49,998 bases of DNA from Myxococcales bacterium (GTDB taxonomy: Bacteria > Myxococcota_A > Polyangia > Polyangiales > Houyiibacteriaceae), in contig JAOTXX010000026.1 of NCBI GenBank assembly GCA_029862185.1, forward strand, positions 1-49,998, written 5' to 3'. Numbering within the stretch: position 1 is the first letter of the stretch; every line of letters begins with the position of its first letter. Shown here in pieces: positions 30,349 through 38,013 of the stretch. The position numbers were made by a program, and so were the translations under genes. Under the pieces are notes generated by a model. It was given only the letters and a program-made list of their open reading frames with translations, had not been told where the DNA came from and ran no database searches.

Positions 30349-31977
30349 CTATTGCCCGTGACGGGCTTGAACGGCCTCCTGGATTTGAGCCTTCACTGCC
30401 TCCAAGTTGAAGGACGCGCCTTTTTGCATCGGCGGGAACTCAATCGCCGTCTTGGCAAGATCGGCCACCGCGCGCTGGACAAAGACAAAGCGCCAGAACT
30501 CTCGGGCATAGAATTCCATGAACCAGTCCGGTGAGCCCACCGCGAAACTCGGGTCCGAATACCGCTCGAACGGGTCGCGACGAAGGTTGTGAATTAGGGG
30601 CATGTTCAGCCTGACCTTAGCGCCCGGCCAACCATCGGGCTGTTCGATGAAGGTGTACTTCCAGTCGCCAATCCGGACCGCGCCGAGCGTCGACTCGCCA
30701 AAGTACCAAACCTCTTGCCGCCTGCTTGGGCCCTTGCCCGTGAACATGGCCATTTGGTTGTACCCGTCGAGGTGGACCTTGTACTCGCGGTCGCCGAGCC
30801 GCTTCCCCTTTTTTAGCTCACTCGCGATATTTGGGTTGCCAGCGGCGGCGACCAAGGTCGGAAACCAATCCATGCCGGAAGTGATGCCGTTCTCCACCCT
30901 GCCGGCCGGAATCTGGTCGGGCCAACGAACGATCATGGGGACGCGAAAGCCGCCATCTGTCGTCATGCCCTTGGCACCCTTGAATGGCGTGTTTCCGCCG
31001 TCCGGCCAAGTGAAGACCTCCGTGCCATTGTCGGTGGTGACGGCGATGATTGTGTTCTTTTCCACGCCCATCTTCTCGAGCTTCTTCATCACCGCGCCGA
31101 TGATGTCGTCGAACTGCGCCATGCCGGCTTCCTGCAGGCCGTAGTTGTTCTTGCCTTCGAGCGCTTTGTACTTGGGTGAGAGAAACGTGAAGATGTGCAT
31201 GCGGGTGGGGTTCAGCCACACGAAGAACGGTTTGTTCTCCTTCTTGGCTCGGTCCATGAAATTCAAGGTGTGCTTGAGAATCTCATCGTCCACGGTCTCC
31301 ATCCGCTTCGGTGGGAGTGGACCGGCATCTTTGATCTTCTGTTTGCCGATCTTGCCCCACCGAGGCTGCACCGTTGGGTTGTCGTTGGTGGTCGCCCAGG
31401 AGTGCACCATGTTCCGGGGCCCGATCTCATCGAGGAGATCTTTCGGGTAACCAGGCCAGTAGGGATCCGACATGGCATCGAGGTGGTAGAGGTATCCGAA
31501 GAACTCGTCGAAGCCATGAACCGTCGGGAGGAATTGGTTGAGGTCACCCAAGTGGTTCTTGCCGAACTGCCCCGTCGCATAGCCCATGGCCTTTAGAGCC
31601 GTTGCAATGGTTGGGGCTTCCGCAGGTAGGCCCAGCGGAGAACCCGCCTGACCCACCGTGGTCATTCCGGTCCTCATTGGGATCATGCCCGTGATGAAGT
31701 TGGCTCGGCCGGCTGTGCAGCTTGCCTCCGCGTAATAGTCCGTAAACATCATGCCCTCGCGGGCCAGTCGATCGATGTTCGGCGTCTTGCCTGACATGAT
31801 CCCGCGGTGATAAGCGCCGATGTTAAACCAGCCGATGTCATCGCCCATGATGATCACGATGTTGGGCTGCTGCGATTTCTTCGATTTCTTGGCGGATGCC
31901 GGCGAAGTCGAACCCAGCGCGAACACGACGCCAGCAAGCACCAGCGTGCGAAAACAAAGTCGAGTGAAATTTTTCAT
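30349..31977 (-). CDS. arylsulfatase (CxAxR-type)
   Basis: 542 residues. The signal peptide ends at STSPASA|KKSKK. The core has PNIVIIMGDDIGWFN with metal ligands near Asp46/47, then the signature SCTAGRANFITG with Cys87; the residue two after the Cys is Ala rather than Pro, a variant known in many arylsulfatases. IIAVTTDNGTEVFTWPDGG and GGFRVPMIVRWPDQIPAG complete the active site. The long C-terminus (FERYSDPSFAVGSPDWFMEF) is normal for this subfamily. It would cleave aryl or sugar sulfates in the periplasm after formylglycine maturation. It is not close to the other sulfatase (3319-5013) in sequence. The maturase is not encoded in the window. Confidence 0.94.
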   Translation of the reverse strand: MKNFTRLCFRTLVLAGVVFALGSTSPASAKKSKKSQQPNIVIIMGDDIGWFNIGAYHRGIMSGKTPNIDRLAREGMMFTDYYAEASCTAGRANFITGMIPMRTGMTTVGQAGSPLGLPAEAPTIATALKAMGYATGQFGKNHLGDLNQFLPTVHGFDEFFGYLYHLDAMSDPYWPGYPKDLLDEIGPRNMVHSWATTNDNPTVQPRWGKIGKQKIKDAGPLPPKRMETVDDEILKHTLNFMDRAKKENKPFFVWLNPTRMHIFTFLSPKYKALEGKNNYGLQEAGMAQFDDIIGAVMKKLEKMGVEKNTIIAVTTDNGTEVFTWPDGGNTPFKGAKGMTTDGGFRVPMIVRWPDQIPAGRVENGITSGMDWFPTLVAAAGNPNIASELKKGKRLGDREYKVHLDGYNQMAMFTGKGPSRRQEVWYFGESTLGAVRIGDWKYTFIEQPDGWPGAKVRLNMPLIHNLRRDPFERYSDPSFAVGSPDWFMEFYAREFWRFVFVQRAVADLAKTAIEFPPMQKGASFNLEAVKAQIQEAVQARHGQ

Positions 31978-32059
31978 GTCAGCTGTCTATGCTCCAAGAG
32001 TGTTACGGAAATTCTTGCGATGGCATTGGGCTTCGCACGCCCGCGCCGTAGCCAACCAC

Positions 32060-32281
32060 TTACTCTGGGTACGGCTCCGATTCCATTTCGAAGTCTTCTT
32101 CGGCGTTGGGCGCCATCATGCCGTCCACCTCACCGGCTTCCGCTCCCATCATCATGCGCTCATCGCCCGCGGTCTGTTCCATGTCTTCGGCCATTTCCAT
32201 TCGCTCCGCTTCCTCGGGCGATCCACCCGCGCAAGCGCTGCCTAGAAGCAACAAGCCCGGAACCATCAAAATTCGATTCAT
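32060..32281 (-). CDS. small Met/Glu-rich lipoprotein
   Basis: 73 residues from ATG 32281, fixed by GAGGAGAAG about six bases upstream; longer readings have no support. The lipobox is LGSAC (Cys18). The mature chain of about 55 residues is unusually rich in Met, Glu, Asp and Ala (ERMEMAEDMEQTAGDERMMM) with no Trp and almost no positive charge, so it is probably disordered. It sits 82 bases upstream of the arylsulfatase start on the same strand. Function unknown; a metal-binding or spacer role is possible because Met/acidic clusters can bind copper or calcium, but this is speculation. Confidence 0.6.
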   Translation of the reverse strand: MNRILMVPGLLLLGSACAGGSPEEAERMEMAEDMEQTAGDERMMMGAEAGEVDGMMAPNAEEDFEMESEPYPE

Positions 32282-32422
32282 CCGCTTCTCCTCGTTGTGA
32301 AGTCCTGAAGTAGTTGAACAAGTCACGCTCGTCAACGGTTGGGAACAAGGCGTCAAGTGAAACGACGACATGGGCAGGGCGTGTTCGGTCGTCGCCGCGG
32401 GCATCTCAGGTTCAGGCCGCCG

Positions 32423-34195
32423 CTAATGCGCCACTCCGGGAAGGAATGCGCCGAACTCGATCGCCTTGCTCACGTCTCCGGCGACGCGGAGCTTTCCTTG
32501 GACGAATGCGATCTGCGGGTCGAGCTTGCCTCGGGTGATCTGCGCCAAATGTTCGTCGCGGATGGTGAGCGTTGCGTCCGGTCCTTCGACTGTGCCCTCG
32601 GTGACCGAACGCTTGGGGAGATCGATGACCCATGCCTGCGCGTTGTCCCCGGTTATCTGAAACTGAAAGGTGCCTGTGGCGGGCGAGTCGTCCGTCACCT
32701 TCTCTAGGGCGGCGCGAACTTGGGCGAAGAAAAGAGCCGTTTCTTCGGGAGAGGTCGCCGGCACGGCGGCCTTCTCGGGTTGGGGCTGTTTGGCCTGGTA
32801 CGCGAGGACCGCGGCCTCGAGCTCGTTGGCCGATTCGCGCAGGTACCGGGCAAACGTGTCGATGTCGGGCATGACGTCGGGACACGAGGTCGGACTGATC
32901 GAGAGCACCCCGTTGTAGCTCAGCACCGTGATCAATAGGCTCATTCCGTCCATCACGGGAGCCATGCCCATCGTTGCGAGCAACCGGTGGCCCGCGACGT
33001 ACATGTCGTGCTGTGGCCCGGGCACGTTGGTGATCACGAGGTTGAAGGGTGGCTTGTGGAGCTCTGCCACGCGGAAACGCGAATAGAGGCGAGACGCTTG
33101 CCCCGCGAGGCCGAAAGGGACGAACTCGAAGACGTCGGCCATCGTTTGCGCGCCCACTGCGTTTTGGTACGCCTTGCCACCCTTGGTGTGCTGCTTGATC
33201 GCTTGAAGACGCTCGACCGGATCGGCGATGTCGGTTGCGAGCTGCACCGACATGCCCGACACCTGGTTGCCCATGTCGCCCCGCTGATCTTTGGACCGTG
33301 TCGAGATCGGAACGAAGGCGACCAGAGACTCGACGGGGAGCGCGCCCTTGTCGGCGAGGTAGCGACGAAGCGCGCCCGCGCAGATCGCCAACACCACGTC
33401 GTTCAGCGTGCAGCCCATCGGTTCTTTGATCGCACGGACTCGGTCAAACTCGAGTAGGGCGGTGTTCCAACATCGCTCGTCCGAAACCACGCCATTGAGA
33501 GGCGTCGACGGCGCAGAAAACGGTGCAGGAGGCACTTCGGCGCCCCGGATGCGCGCTTCCTTGCCAGCACGCATCACATTGGCGAGGTCACGGGCCAAAG
33601 CCGGAAGCCGCGCCGGCTTACCCGCGATCTTTCGCGCGACTCGTCGGAGTACTTGAAGCTCGTTTGGAACCGGTGGAATCGTACGCGGAGGAGGGGGTTC
33701 GATGTGCCGAGGCTCCTCGGTCATGTCGAAGAGGATGCTCATCATGTCGGCCCCGGAGACACCGTCGATGGCGGCGTGATGCACGCGGCTGATCAAGGCG
33801 ACGGAGCCCGGCGGCATTTGGGGGACGTTATCGAGCCCTTCGACGAAGACCATCTCCCAAAGGGGGCGGCGTCGATCGAGGGGCACGCTGAACGTGCGGG
33901 CCGCGACCTTTCGAAGCTGCTTCCACGAACCGGGGCGGGGCAACCCGATGTGCTGGATGTGTCGGTCGATGTTGAAATCGGGGTCGTCGACCCAGTACGG
34001 CTTGCCGAGCCCGAGGGGCACCATCACCAGGCGTTGCATCATGCGCGGCACGAGGTGAATCCGCGACTTGAGCATCGCCCGGAAGTCTTCGAACTCCATC
34101 GCGCCGTCGAAGGTCAACACGCTACCGACGTGCATCGGGGTGCGCGGATCCTCCATATACAAGAACGAGGCATCCATGCCGGAAAGGGGCTGCAT
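32423..34195 (-). CDS. wax ester synthase/diacylglycerol acyltransferase fused to an SCP2 domain
   Basis: 590 residues; ATG 34195 has GGAGG five bases upstream. The first ~465 residues are a WS/DGAT: LSGMDASFLYMEDPRTPMHV start, catalytic HHAAIDG at 139-145, PLNGVVSDERCW, TLNDVVLAICAGALRRYL, NLVITNVPGPQ and LLITVLSYNG. It esterifies acyl-CoA with a fatty alcohol or diacylglycerol to make storage wax or triacylglycerol at the inner membrane. Residues about 483-590 form an SCP2 sterol-carrier-like lipid-binding domain (ATGTFQFQITGDNAQAWVID, QGKLRVAGDVSKAI). Typical bacterial WS/DGATs are 450-480 residues and lack this domain, so this is a fusion that may deliver the lipid substrate. Confidence 0.93.
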   Translation of the reverse strand: MQPLSGMDASFLYMEDPRTPMHVGSVLTFDGAMEFEDFRAMLKSRIHLVPRMMQRLVMVPLGLGKPYWVDDPDFNIDRHIQHIGLPRPGSWKQLRKVAARTFSVPLDRRRPLWEMVFVEGLDNVPQMPPGSVALISRVHHAAIDGVSGADMMSILFDMTEEPRHIEPPPPRTIPPVPNELQVLRRVARKIAGKPARLPALARDLANVMRAGKEARIRGAEVPPAPFSAPSTPLNGVVSDERCWNTALLEFDRVRAIKEPMGCTLNDVVLAICAGALRRYLADKGALPVESLVAFVPISTRSKDQRGDMGNQVSGMSVQLATDIADPVERLQAIKQHTKGGKAYQNAVGAQTMADVFEFVPFGLAGQASRLYSRFRVAELHKPPFNLVITNVPGPQHDMYVAGHRLLATMGMAPVMDGMSLLITVLSYNGVLSISPTSCPDVMPDIDTFARYLRESANELEAAVLAYQAKQPQPEKAAVPATSPEETALFFAQVRAALEKVTDDSPATGTFQFQITGDNAQAWVIDLPKRSVTEGTVEGPDATLTIRDEHLAQITRGKLDPQIAFVQGKLRVAGDVSKAIEFGAFLPGVAH

Positions 34196-34395
34196 CAGGA
34201 CCTCCGAAAGCGGGGTGGTGGGGGAGAGTCAGCGTACACCGGCATGGGTTCAGGGCCAACAGCTCACTTGACGCGCGAATCAGGCCACTACACGCATGCA
34301 CCGGCACTTGCCGCGCAACCGGCTAGCCTCCCGCTGTGGGGCGTCTTGAGAACGCGTTGGCTCGACCTGGTTTGGCGTCGCGGCGCGTGTCGCCA

Positions 34396-34435
34396 AAAAA
34401 AGGGGGCACCCTGAAAGAGGGCTGCCCCCTTTTTT
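34396..34435. terminator. symmetric rho-independent terminator in a divergent gap
   Basis: AAAAAAGGGGGCA (34396-34408) pairs perfectly with TGCCCCCTTTTTT (34423-34435), a 13-bp stem with a 14-base loop, and has a T-run in both directions. It lies between the divergent WS/DGAT and histone-like genes, where no annotated transcript should end. The rest of 34196-34395 shows no credible ORF; a TTGACG at 34268-34273 is the only -35-like element. Confidence 0.7.
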
Positions 34436-34439
34436 GATG

Positions 34440-34468
34440 CTCACTCCGTAGAGGAGTTCCCCTATACT
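34440..34468 (+). promoter_or_regulatory. promoter of the histone H1-like gene
   Basis: TATACT at 34463-34468 matches the -10 box at 5 of 6 positions; CTCACT, 17 bases upstream, is a weak -35 (3 of 6). The start would fall near 34475, with GGAG at 34485-34488 before the ATG at 34496. Confidence 0.4.
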
Positions 34469-34495
34469 TCGCGCTCACCCACCCCGGAGCGTGTC

Positions 34496-34888
34496 ATGGC
34501 CAAAGCAGTTACCAAGAAGACCGCAAGAAAGAGCCCCGCGAAGAAGCGGACAGCAAAGAAGTCGCCTAGGAAGAAGGCGGCGAAGAAGCGCACGGCGAAA
34601 AAGGTGGCACCGAAGAAAGCGGCCAAAAAACGCACGGCCAAAAAGGCACCGCCGAAGAAGGCCGCGCTGAAGAAGAGGGCCAAGAAGACCAGCGCTCGCA
34701 TCAAGAAGAAGATCACCAAGGCCGCTCAACAAGCGGAACGGGAAATCGAGGCTTTGGCGAAGCTCCCAGTATTGGAACCCAATGGTCAGCTGGCAGAGGC
34801 CAAAGAGCGATTGAAGGCGGAACGGAAGAGACACGCCGCCAAGAAGAAGAAGCAGAACTCAAAGAGGAAGGCGAAGAAGAAGAAGTGA
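34496..34888 (+). CDS. histone H1-like Lys/Ala-rich DNA-binding protein
   Basis: 130 residues. Residues 1-66 are a run of AKKxT/AKKxP repeats (MAKAVTKKTARKSPAKKRTA, KKRTAKK three or more times), as in bacterial H1-like proteins and the tails of Bordetella BpH1 or chlamydial Hc. A short amphipathic helical part follows (KAAQQAEREIEALAKLPVLE) and the chain ends in a second basic tail (HAAKKKKQNSKRKAKKKK). Such proteins bind DNA non-specifically and compact or organise the nucleoid; myxobacteria carry several. The strong positive charge, TATACT promoter and GGAG site support a real gene. No terminator follows. The repeats at DNA level make it prone to length change. Confidence 0.85.
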   Translation: MAKAVTKKTARKSPAKKRTAKKSPRKKAAKKRTAKKVAPKKAAKKRTAKKAPPKKAALKKRAKKTSARIKKKITKAAQQAEREIEALAKLPVLEPNGQLAEAKERLKAERKRHAAKKKKQNSKRKAKKKK

Positions 34889-34927
34889 GCAACCCTGGCA
34901 CTAACTTCGGGGAGGAGGACCGCGACT

Positions 34928-35035
34928 GTGGCTGAGGATCGAGGCTTAGGTATGGAGACGCGCGGCCCGCAGCTCGAGCCCACTGTGCCGGGCTCGTCGG
35001 GAGACGTTCTCCAAGTCGACGAGACCATTCTTTAG
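34928..35035 (+). CDS. possible 35-residue small protein or gene relic
   Basis: A reading frame from GTG 34928 to TAG 35033-35035 is preceded at nine bases by GGAGGAGG. It encodes (V/M)AEDRGLGMETRGPQLEP then TVPGSSGDVLQVDETIL, with coding-like composition and no rare codons. No family is recognised. It is 39 bases downstream of the histone-like gene and could share its transcript. A truncated N-terminal relic is the other reading. Confidence 0.35.
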   Translation: MAEDRGLGMETRGPQLEPTVPGSSGDVLQVDETIL

Positions 35036-35291
35036 ACCGGCATGGTCGAGGCGCCTGTTTGGAGGTGCGCTGCTCGCGGATCGAGGAGCTCCTGATCATG
35101 GCCGCGAACGAACCGATGGCTCCCAAGAGCCTCGTTTGGTTCACCGTCTGGTCTAGCCGTCGTTCACGGCAGGATCATGGCGGTACAAGCCCACGTAGCT
35201 TCGATGGATCGGCCCCTGCCGCGCCGAACCTTGCCAAGATCGAGTTTGGGGCGACGCTGCGTCCCAATGGCCGATATCTGAGCATCTCACT
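35036..35291. other. intergenic, no supported gene
   Basis: Between the small ORF and the stop of the minus-strand gene at 35292. Several open frames exist on both strands, but they read as GC-rich artefacts (Arg/Ser-rich, no ribosome sites). One minus-strand frame (ending near 35153) has mixed composition and could be a decayed tail; I do not annotate it. No terminator or promoter recognised. Confidence 0.4.
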
Positions 35292-36410
35292 TCAACTTGG
35301 AGAGGTGGACCGACGGAGCTCGGCGCGCTCGAGCTGTTTGACGGCTTCTGAGTACTTCTCGGCACTTTCCCGGTTGACGCTGCTCCAGAGCTTCGTGAGC
35401 GCCTCGTCGTGCCAATCGATCGCATCGCGACCCTGCCTTGCACGATCGACACGCCCGAATCCCGTGTAGTGCAGTTGGCAGTACAAAGCCAAGAGGCGGT
35501 TGTAGATGTACTCCTCCGGTGAACTCTGATAGCCGTTCACCTGAGGAATCAGCAGCTTCGTCATCAGATACGGGAAATCACCGTAGTGAGAAACGAACGC
35601 CAGATTCCAGGTCGCATACAAATCGGCCCATCTGCGCGGCAGCGCGAAGCTCAGCACAATCGCCTTCCTGTCCTCCGACCAACGCGCCGCTACCTCGCCC
35701 GTCTTCGCCTCGTGCGCCCACGACCCGGGCCGGTCTTTCACGAGCGGCCACGCGCTCGCTGCGTTGTCTCGATGGCCGAGCCTGATGTCTTCGAACATCG
35801 CCTCGATGATATTCACGGGGAGCAGCACTCTCGTGAACTCCGGAGCCACGCTTCCCGACTCGTGAAACCCAAGAACCCGATCGATCGTGACGTCAATCGA
35901 AAGCACCTTGGCGCGCTCGAAGACTGTCAACTGGCTATTCATATCGTCCGCATCTCGGGCTCTCAGCCAAATCTCTCTGCAAGCCTCGATGAGCCTCCAG
36001 TCGTTTCGCATGGCTCTGGTCAGGCGTTCGAGGAGTAGTCCATACGTCACCACCGAGGGCAGAACCGTCGCCCCCTCCGTTTGAACCTGGTTGTAGAGGC
36101 GATCGAAAGCCTCGCCTTTGGCCCGATCCAGGAACTCGACCAGGTACGGGTTGGCCGCAGCGCAACGAGCCGCTTCGTCGAGGAGCTCGTGCGCGTCGTC
36201 GGTGTCGAGGTCCTTGCCCAGGAGCCAGTCGCCGAGCGCCGCCAATTCCTCCGCTTGCCACCTACCCGTGCCGTCGACCAAACGAAACTGCACGAGATGG
36301 TGCCGCATCAATTCGGCGATGCGATCACGGCCCAACCCAGCAATGAGCTCCTTGATGCGTCCGGCAATGCTCGTGGCCACCGAAAGATCGTCTCGCTCTG
36401 CATCACCCAT
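35292..36410 (-). CDS. conserved-looking protein of unknown function, operon partner of 4Fe-4S protein
   Basis: 372 residues; ATG 36410 has AGGAG six bases upstream and lies 24 bases after the stop of the ferredoxin-like gene, so the two form an operon. I recognise no domain. It is soluble with no signal peptide. The N-terminal 110 residues are helical and acidic (IAGRIKELIAGLGRDRIAEL, DDAHELLDEAARCAAANPYL). The middle contains VLGFHESGSVAPEFTRVLLP and the C-terminal half has several Trp/Tyr-rich stretches (WADLYATWNLAFVSHYGDFP, NRLLALYCQLHYTGFGRVDR). The aromatic residues might line a cofactor or lipid pocket. The link to a redox protein suggests that it receives or delivers electrons or forms a complex; no proof. 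Confidence 0.65.
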   Translation of the reverse strand: MGDAERDDLSVATSIAGRIKELIAGLGRDRIAELMRHHLVQFRLVDGTGRWQAEELAALGDWLLGKDLDTDDAHELLDEAARCAAANPYLVEFLDRAKGEAFDRLYNQVQTEGATVLPSVVTYGLLLERLTRAMRNDWRLIEACREIWLRARDADDMNSQLTVFERAKVLSIDVTIDRVLGFHESGSVAPEFTRVLLPVNIIEAMFEDIRLGHRDNAASAWPLVKDRPGSWAHEAKTGEVAARWSEDRKAIVLSFALPRRWADLYATWNLAFVSHYGDFPYLMTKLLIPQVNGYQSSPEEYIYNRLLALYCQLHYTGFGRVDRARQGRDAIDWHDEALTKLWSSVNRESAEKYSEAVKQLERAELRRSTSPS

Positions 36411-36434
36411 GTCCGCTCCTGTTCAGGGGGGAAC

Positions 36435-37745
36435 CTAAGCTTCGATGGCGGGCGCGTTCTTCACCACGAATTGAACGAAGCGCGACCGCACCTGGTCGGA
36501 AGCGAGCGCCCGCTGGGCGGGAGGCAGCTTGGTGATCGCTTGCACGGCGTGGTTGAGGAACGCCGCGCCACGGCTCTCGCTCTCGTCGAAGAGAAGGTCG
36601 GCCAGGCGACCGTGCTCGACCATCTGGCGCACAACACGCTCGACCGTGTTTTCAGGCACGTGGCTCGGGTTCTCTCGGCGCTCCATGCGGATCGCTTCCT
36701 GCTTGCAGGTCGTGGCGCAAACGCCGCACCCGATGCAGAGCTCCGAATCGAACACGGCGCGCAGCTCGTTCTTGCGTTGCCCTCCGGCGCGCGCCGGTGC
36801 CATCGTGATCGCCGCGACGGGACACGCCCGAGAGCATCGCGAGCAGCCTTTGCAGTCGTCGGGGTGGTACGCCGGCTCGAAGCCGCTCGGGTTGACGGCC
36901 TTGAGCCCGAAGTCGTTGATGCTCGAAAGCTGCTCGCAGCAACACGCGCAGCAGTTGCACACGTAGGCAGGCTCGTTCTTCACGTTGTCGGCGATTTGGA
37001 CCAGACCGAGCTTCCGCGCCTTCTTCACGATGCTCAGCGCCTCTTGCTTGTCGATCGGACGGCCAAAGCCACGCCGAATGACAAAATTAGCACCGCCGTT
37101 GAGCGACAGACAGATCTCTTGGGGAACGTCGCAGGCCTTGCCCAGATGCTCGGCCTTGTGGCGGCAGTAGCAGTGCGAGACGGCAATCCGATCGGAATCT
37201 TCGATGAGCCTGGTCGTGCGCTCCCAGTCGAGCACTTCGGGAATGCCGTCGGCCAGCACGTCTTCGTGCACCATCGAGCGCCCGACGACCGTCTCATTGC
37301 CGAACACCTCACGCACGAAGGTGTCGTCGCCGTGCATGTAAGCGTCCATGGCCTTTGCGACGGCCAACTTGTCGAACATGTCGTGCGCTCGCATCATCGA
37401 GAACTCGAAGAAGCCAACGACCGGCGGCGCAAGGAGGTACTTGGCCTCGCCGGTCTTCGGGCTAACGAGGTCCATGATCAAGCCCTTGTCGCACAGCGGC
37501 TCGAGCTTTTGCCTCAGCTCCTCTTCGGGCACGTCGTAGCGCCGGGCCAGGCGGCGGAGTGAGGTGGGTACCATCGGCATCCGCGACGCCAGCTCGGCCT
37601 CCTCTGGCGTGTACATGACCTCGAGCAACTCACGCCATCCTTCGAGGGCGCGCTGATCCTCCGGCCGCGGCATGGCGACCGCGTGGTGGTCGAGGCGGTC
37701 CATCAGCGCCCGATACTCCTGCTTGAGTTGGCTCATGTGTCCCAT
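36435..37745 (-). CDS. 4Fe-4S dicluster protein with winged-helix-like N-terminus and extra Cys cluster
   Basis: 436 residues from ATG 37745 (GGAGG six bases upstream). Residues 48-90 look like a winged helix (AELASRMPMVPTSLRRLARR, LEPLCDKGLI). The middle domain has HCYC (191-194), Cys205 and Cys212, then an extraordinary CNCCACCC stretch (263-270). Two ferredoxin motifs follow: Cys298/301/304/308 (CKGCSRCSRACP) and Cys337/340/343/347 (CIGCGVCATTCK), enough for two 4Fe-4S clusters. The HCYC/CNCC pattern resembles proteins that bind an additional Fe-S centre and act as electron donors to reductases. It is cytosolic, with no signal or membrane part. Its partner gene lies 24 bases downstream. 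Confidence 0.88.
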   Translation of the reverse strand: MGHMSQLKQEYRALMDRLDHHAVAMPRPEDQRALEGWRELLEVMYTPEEAELASRMPMVPTSLRRLARRYDVPEEELRQKLEPLCDKGLIMDLVSPKTGEAKYLLAPPVVGFFEFSMMRAHDMFDKLAVAKAMDAYMHGDDTFVREVFGNETVVGRSMVHEDVLADGIPEVLDWERTTRLIEDSDRIAVSHCYCRHKAEHLGKACDVPQEICLSLNGGANFVIRRGFGRPIDKQEALSIVKKARKLGLVQIADNVKNEPAYVCNCCACCCEQLSSINDFGLKAVNPSGFEPAYHPDDCKGCSRCSRACPVAAITMAPARAGGQRKNELRAVFDSELCIGCGVCATTCKQEAIRMERRENPSHVPENTVERVVRQMVEHGRLADLLFDESESRGAAFLNHAVQAITKLPPAQRALASDQVRSRFVQFVVKNAPAIEA

Positions 37746-37974
37746 GGCGAACCTCCACCAACGGATGCATGCGAACCTCGTACCATCGTTCGGCGCCGCT
37801 AGATTGGCGCGTAGCGCGGCAAAATGGTGCGTTCGCGAGCCGGGCATCCCAAGCCAACGCGAATGATCTGCGCCAGAGCCCCCTGGACACGCAGGCCATG
37901 CGTCGACTCCGTTTGCCGCCGCCCGACTGTCCGGCGTATTTGCGCTACCGCGTAGTTTCTGTGGTGAGAATAGC

Positions 37975-37993
37975 TATTGACGAATCGTCAATA
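37975..37993. promoter_or_regulatory. perfect 19-bp palindrome, TetR operator
   Basis: TATTGACGA-A-TCGTCAATA has 9-bp perfect arms about one base. Outer flanks ATAGC (37970-37974) and GCTAT (37997-38001) extend the symmetry. It contains the -35 box of the tetR promoter, so binding would block transcription. It lies 21 bases before the tetR start, in the gap divergent from the Fe-S gene. Confidence 0.75.
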
Positions 37994-38004
37994 ACGGCTA
38001 TGCT
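37977..38004 (+). promoter_or_regulatory. promoter of the tetR-desaturase operon
   Basis: TTGACG (37977-37982, 5/6) and TATGCT (37999-38004, 4/6) are 16 bases apart. The expected start near 38011 would make an mRNA that is almost leaderless for ATG 38014, or has a short leader for ATG 38035. Confidence 0.55.
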
Positions 38005-38013
38005 CGCCTCATC

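Noticed and set aside
34500..34720. Short direct repeats resembling a CRISPR array
   Set aside because: They encode the AKK repeats of the histone-like protein in frame; spacing is irregular and there are no spacers.
35153..35452. 99-codon minus-strand frame overlapping the end of the unknown Fe-S partner gene
   Set aside because: Mostly overlaps a better supported gene in another frame and has no ribosome site. The part outside could be decayed sequence, but nothing supports a gene.
36081..37562. 493-codon plus-strand frame opposite the Fe-S protein gene
   Set aside because: The opposite strand encodes clear ferredoxin Cys motifs in the matching frame; the plus frame is His/Val/Leu-rich shadow sequence.
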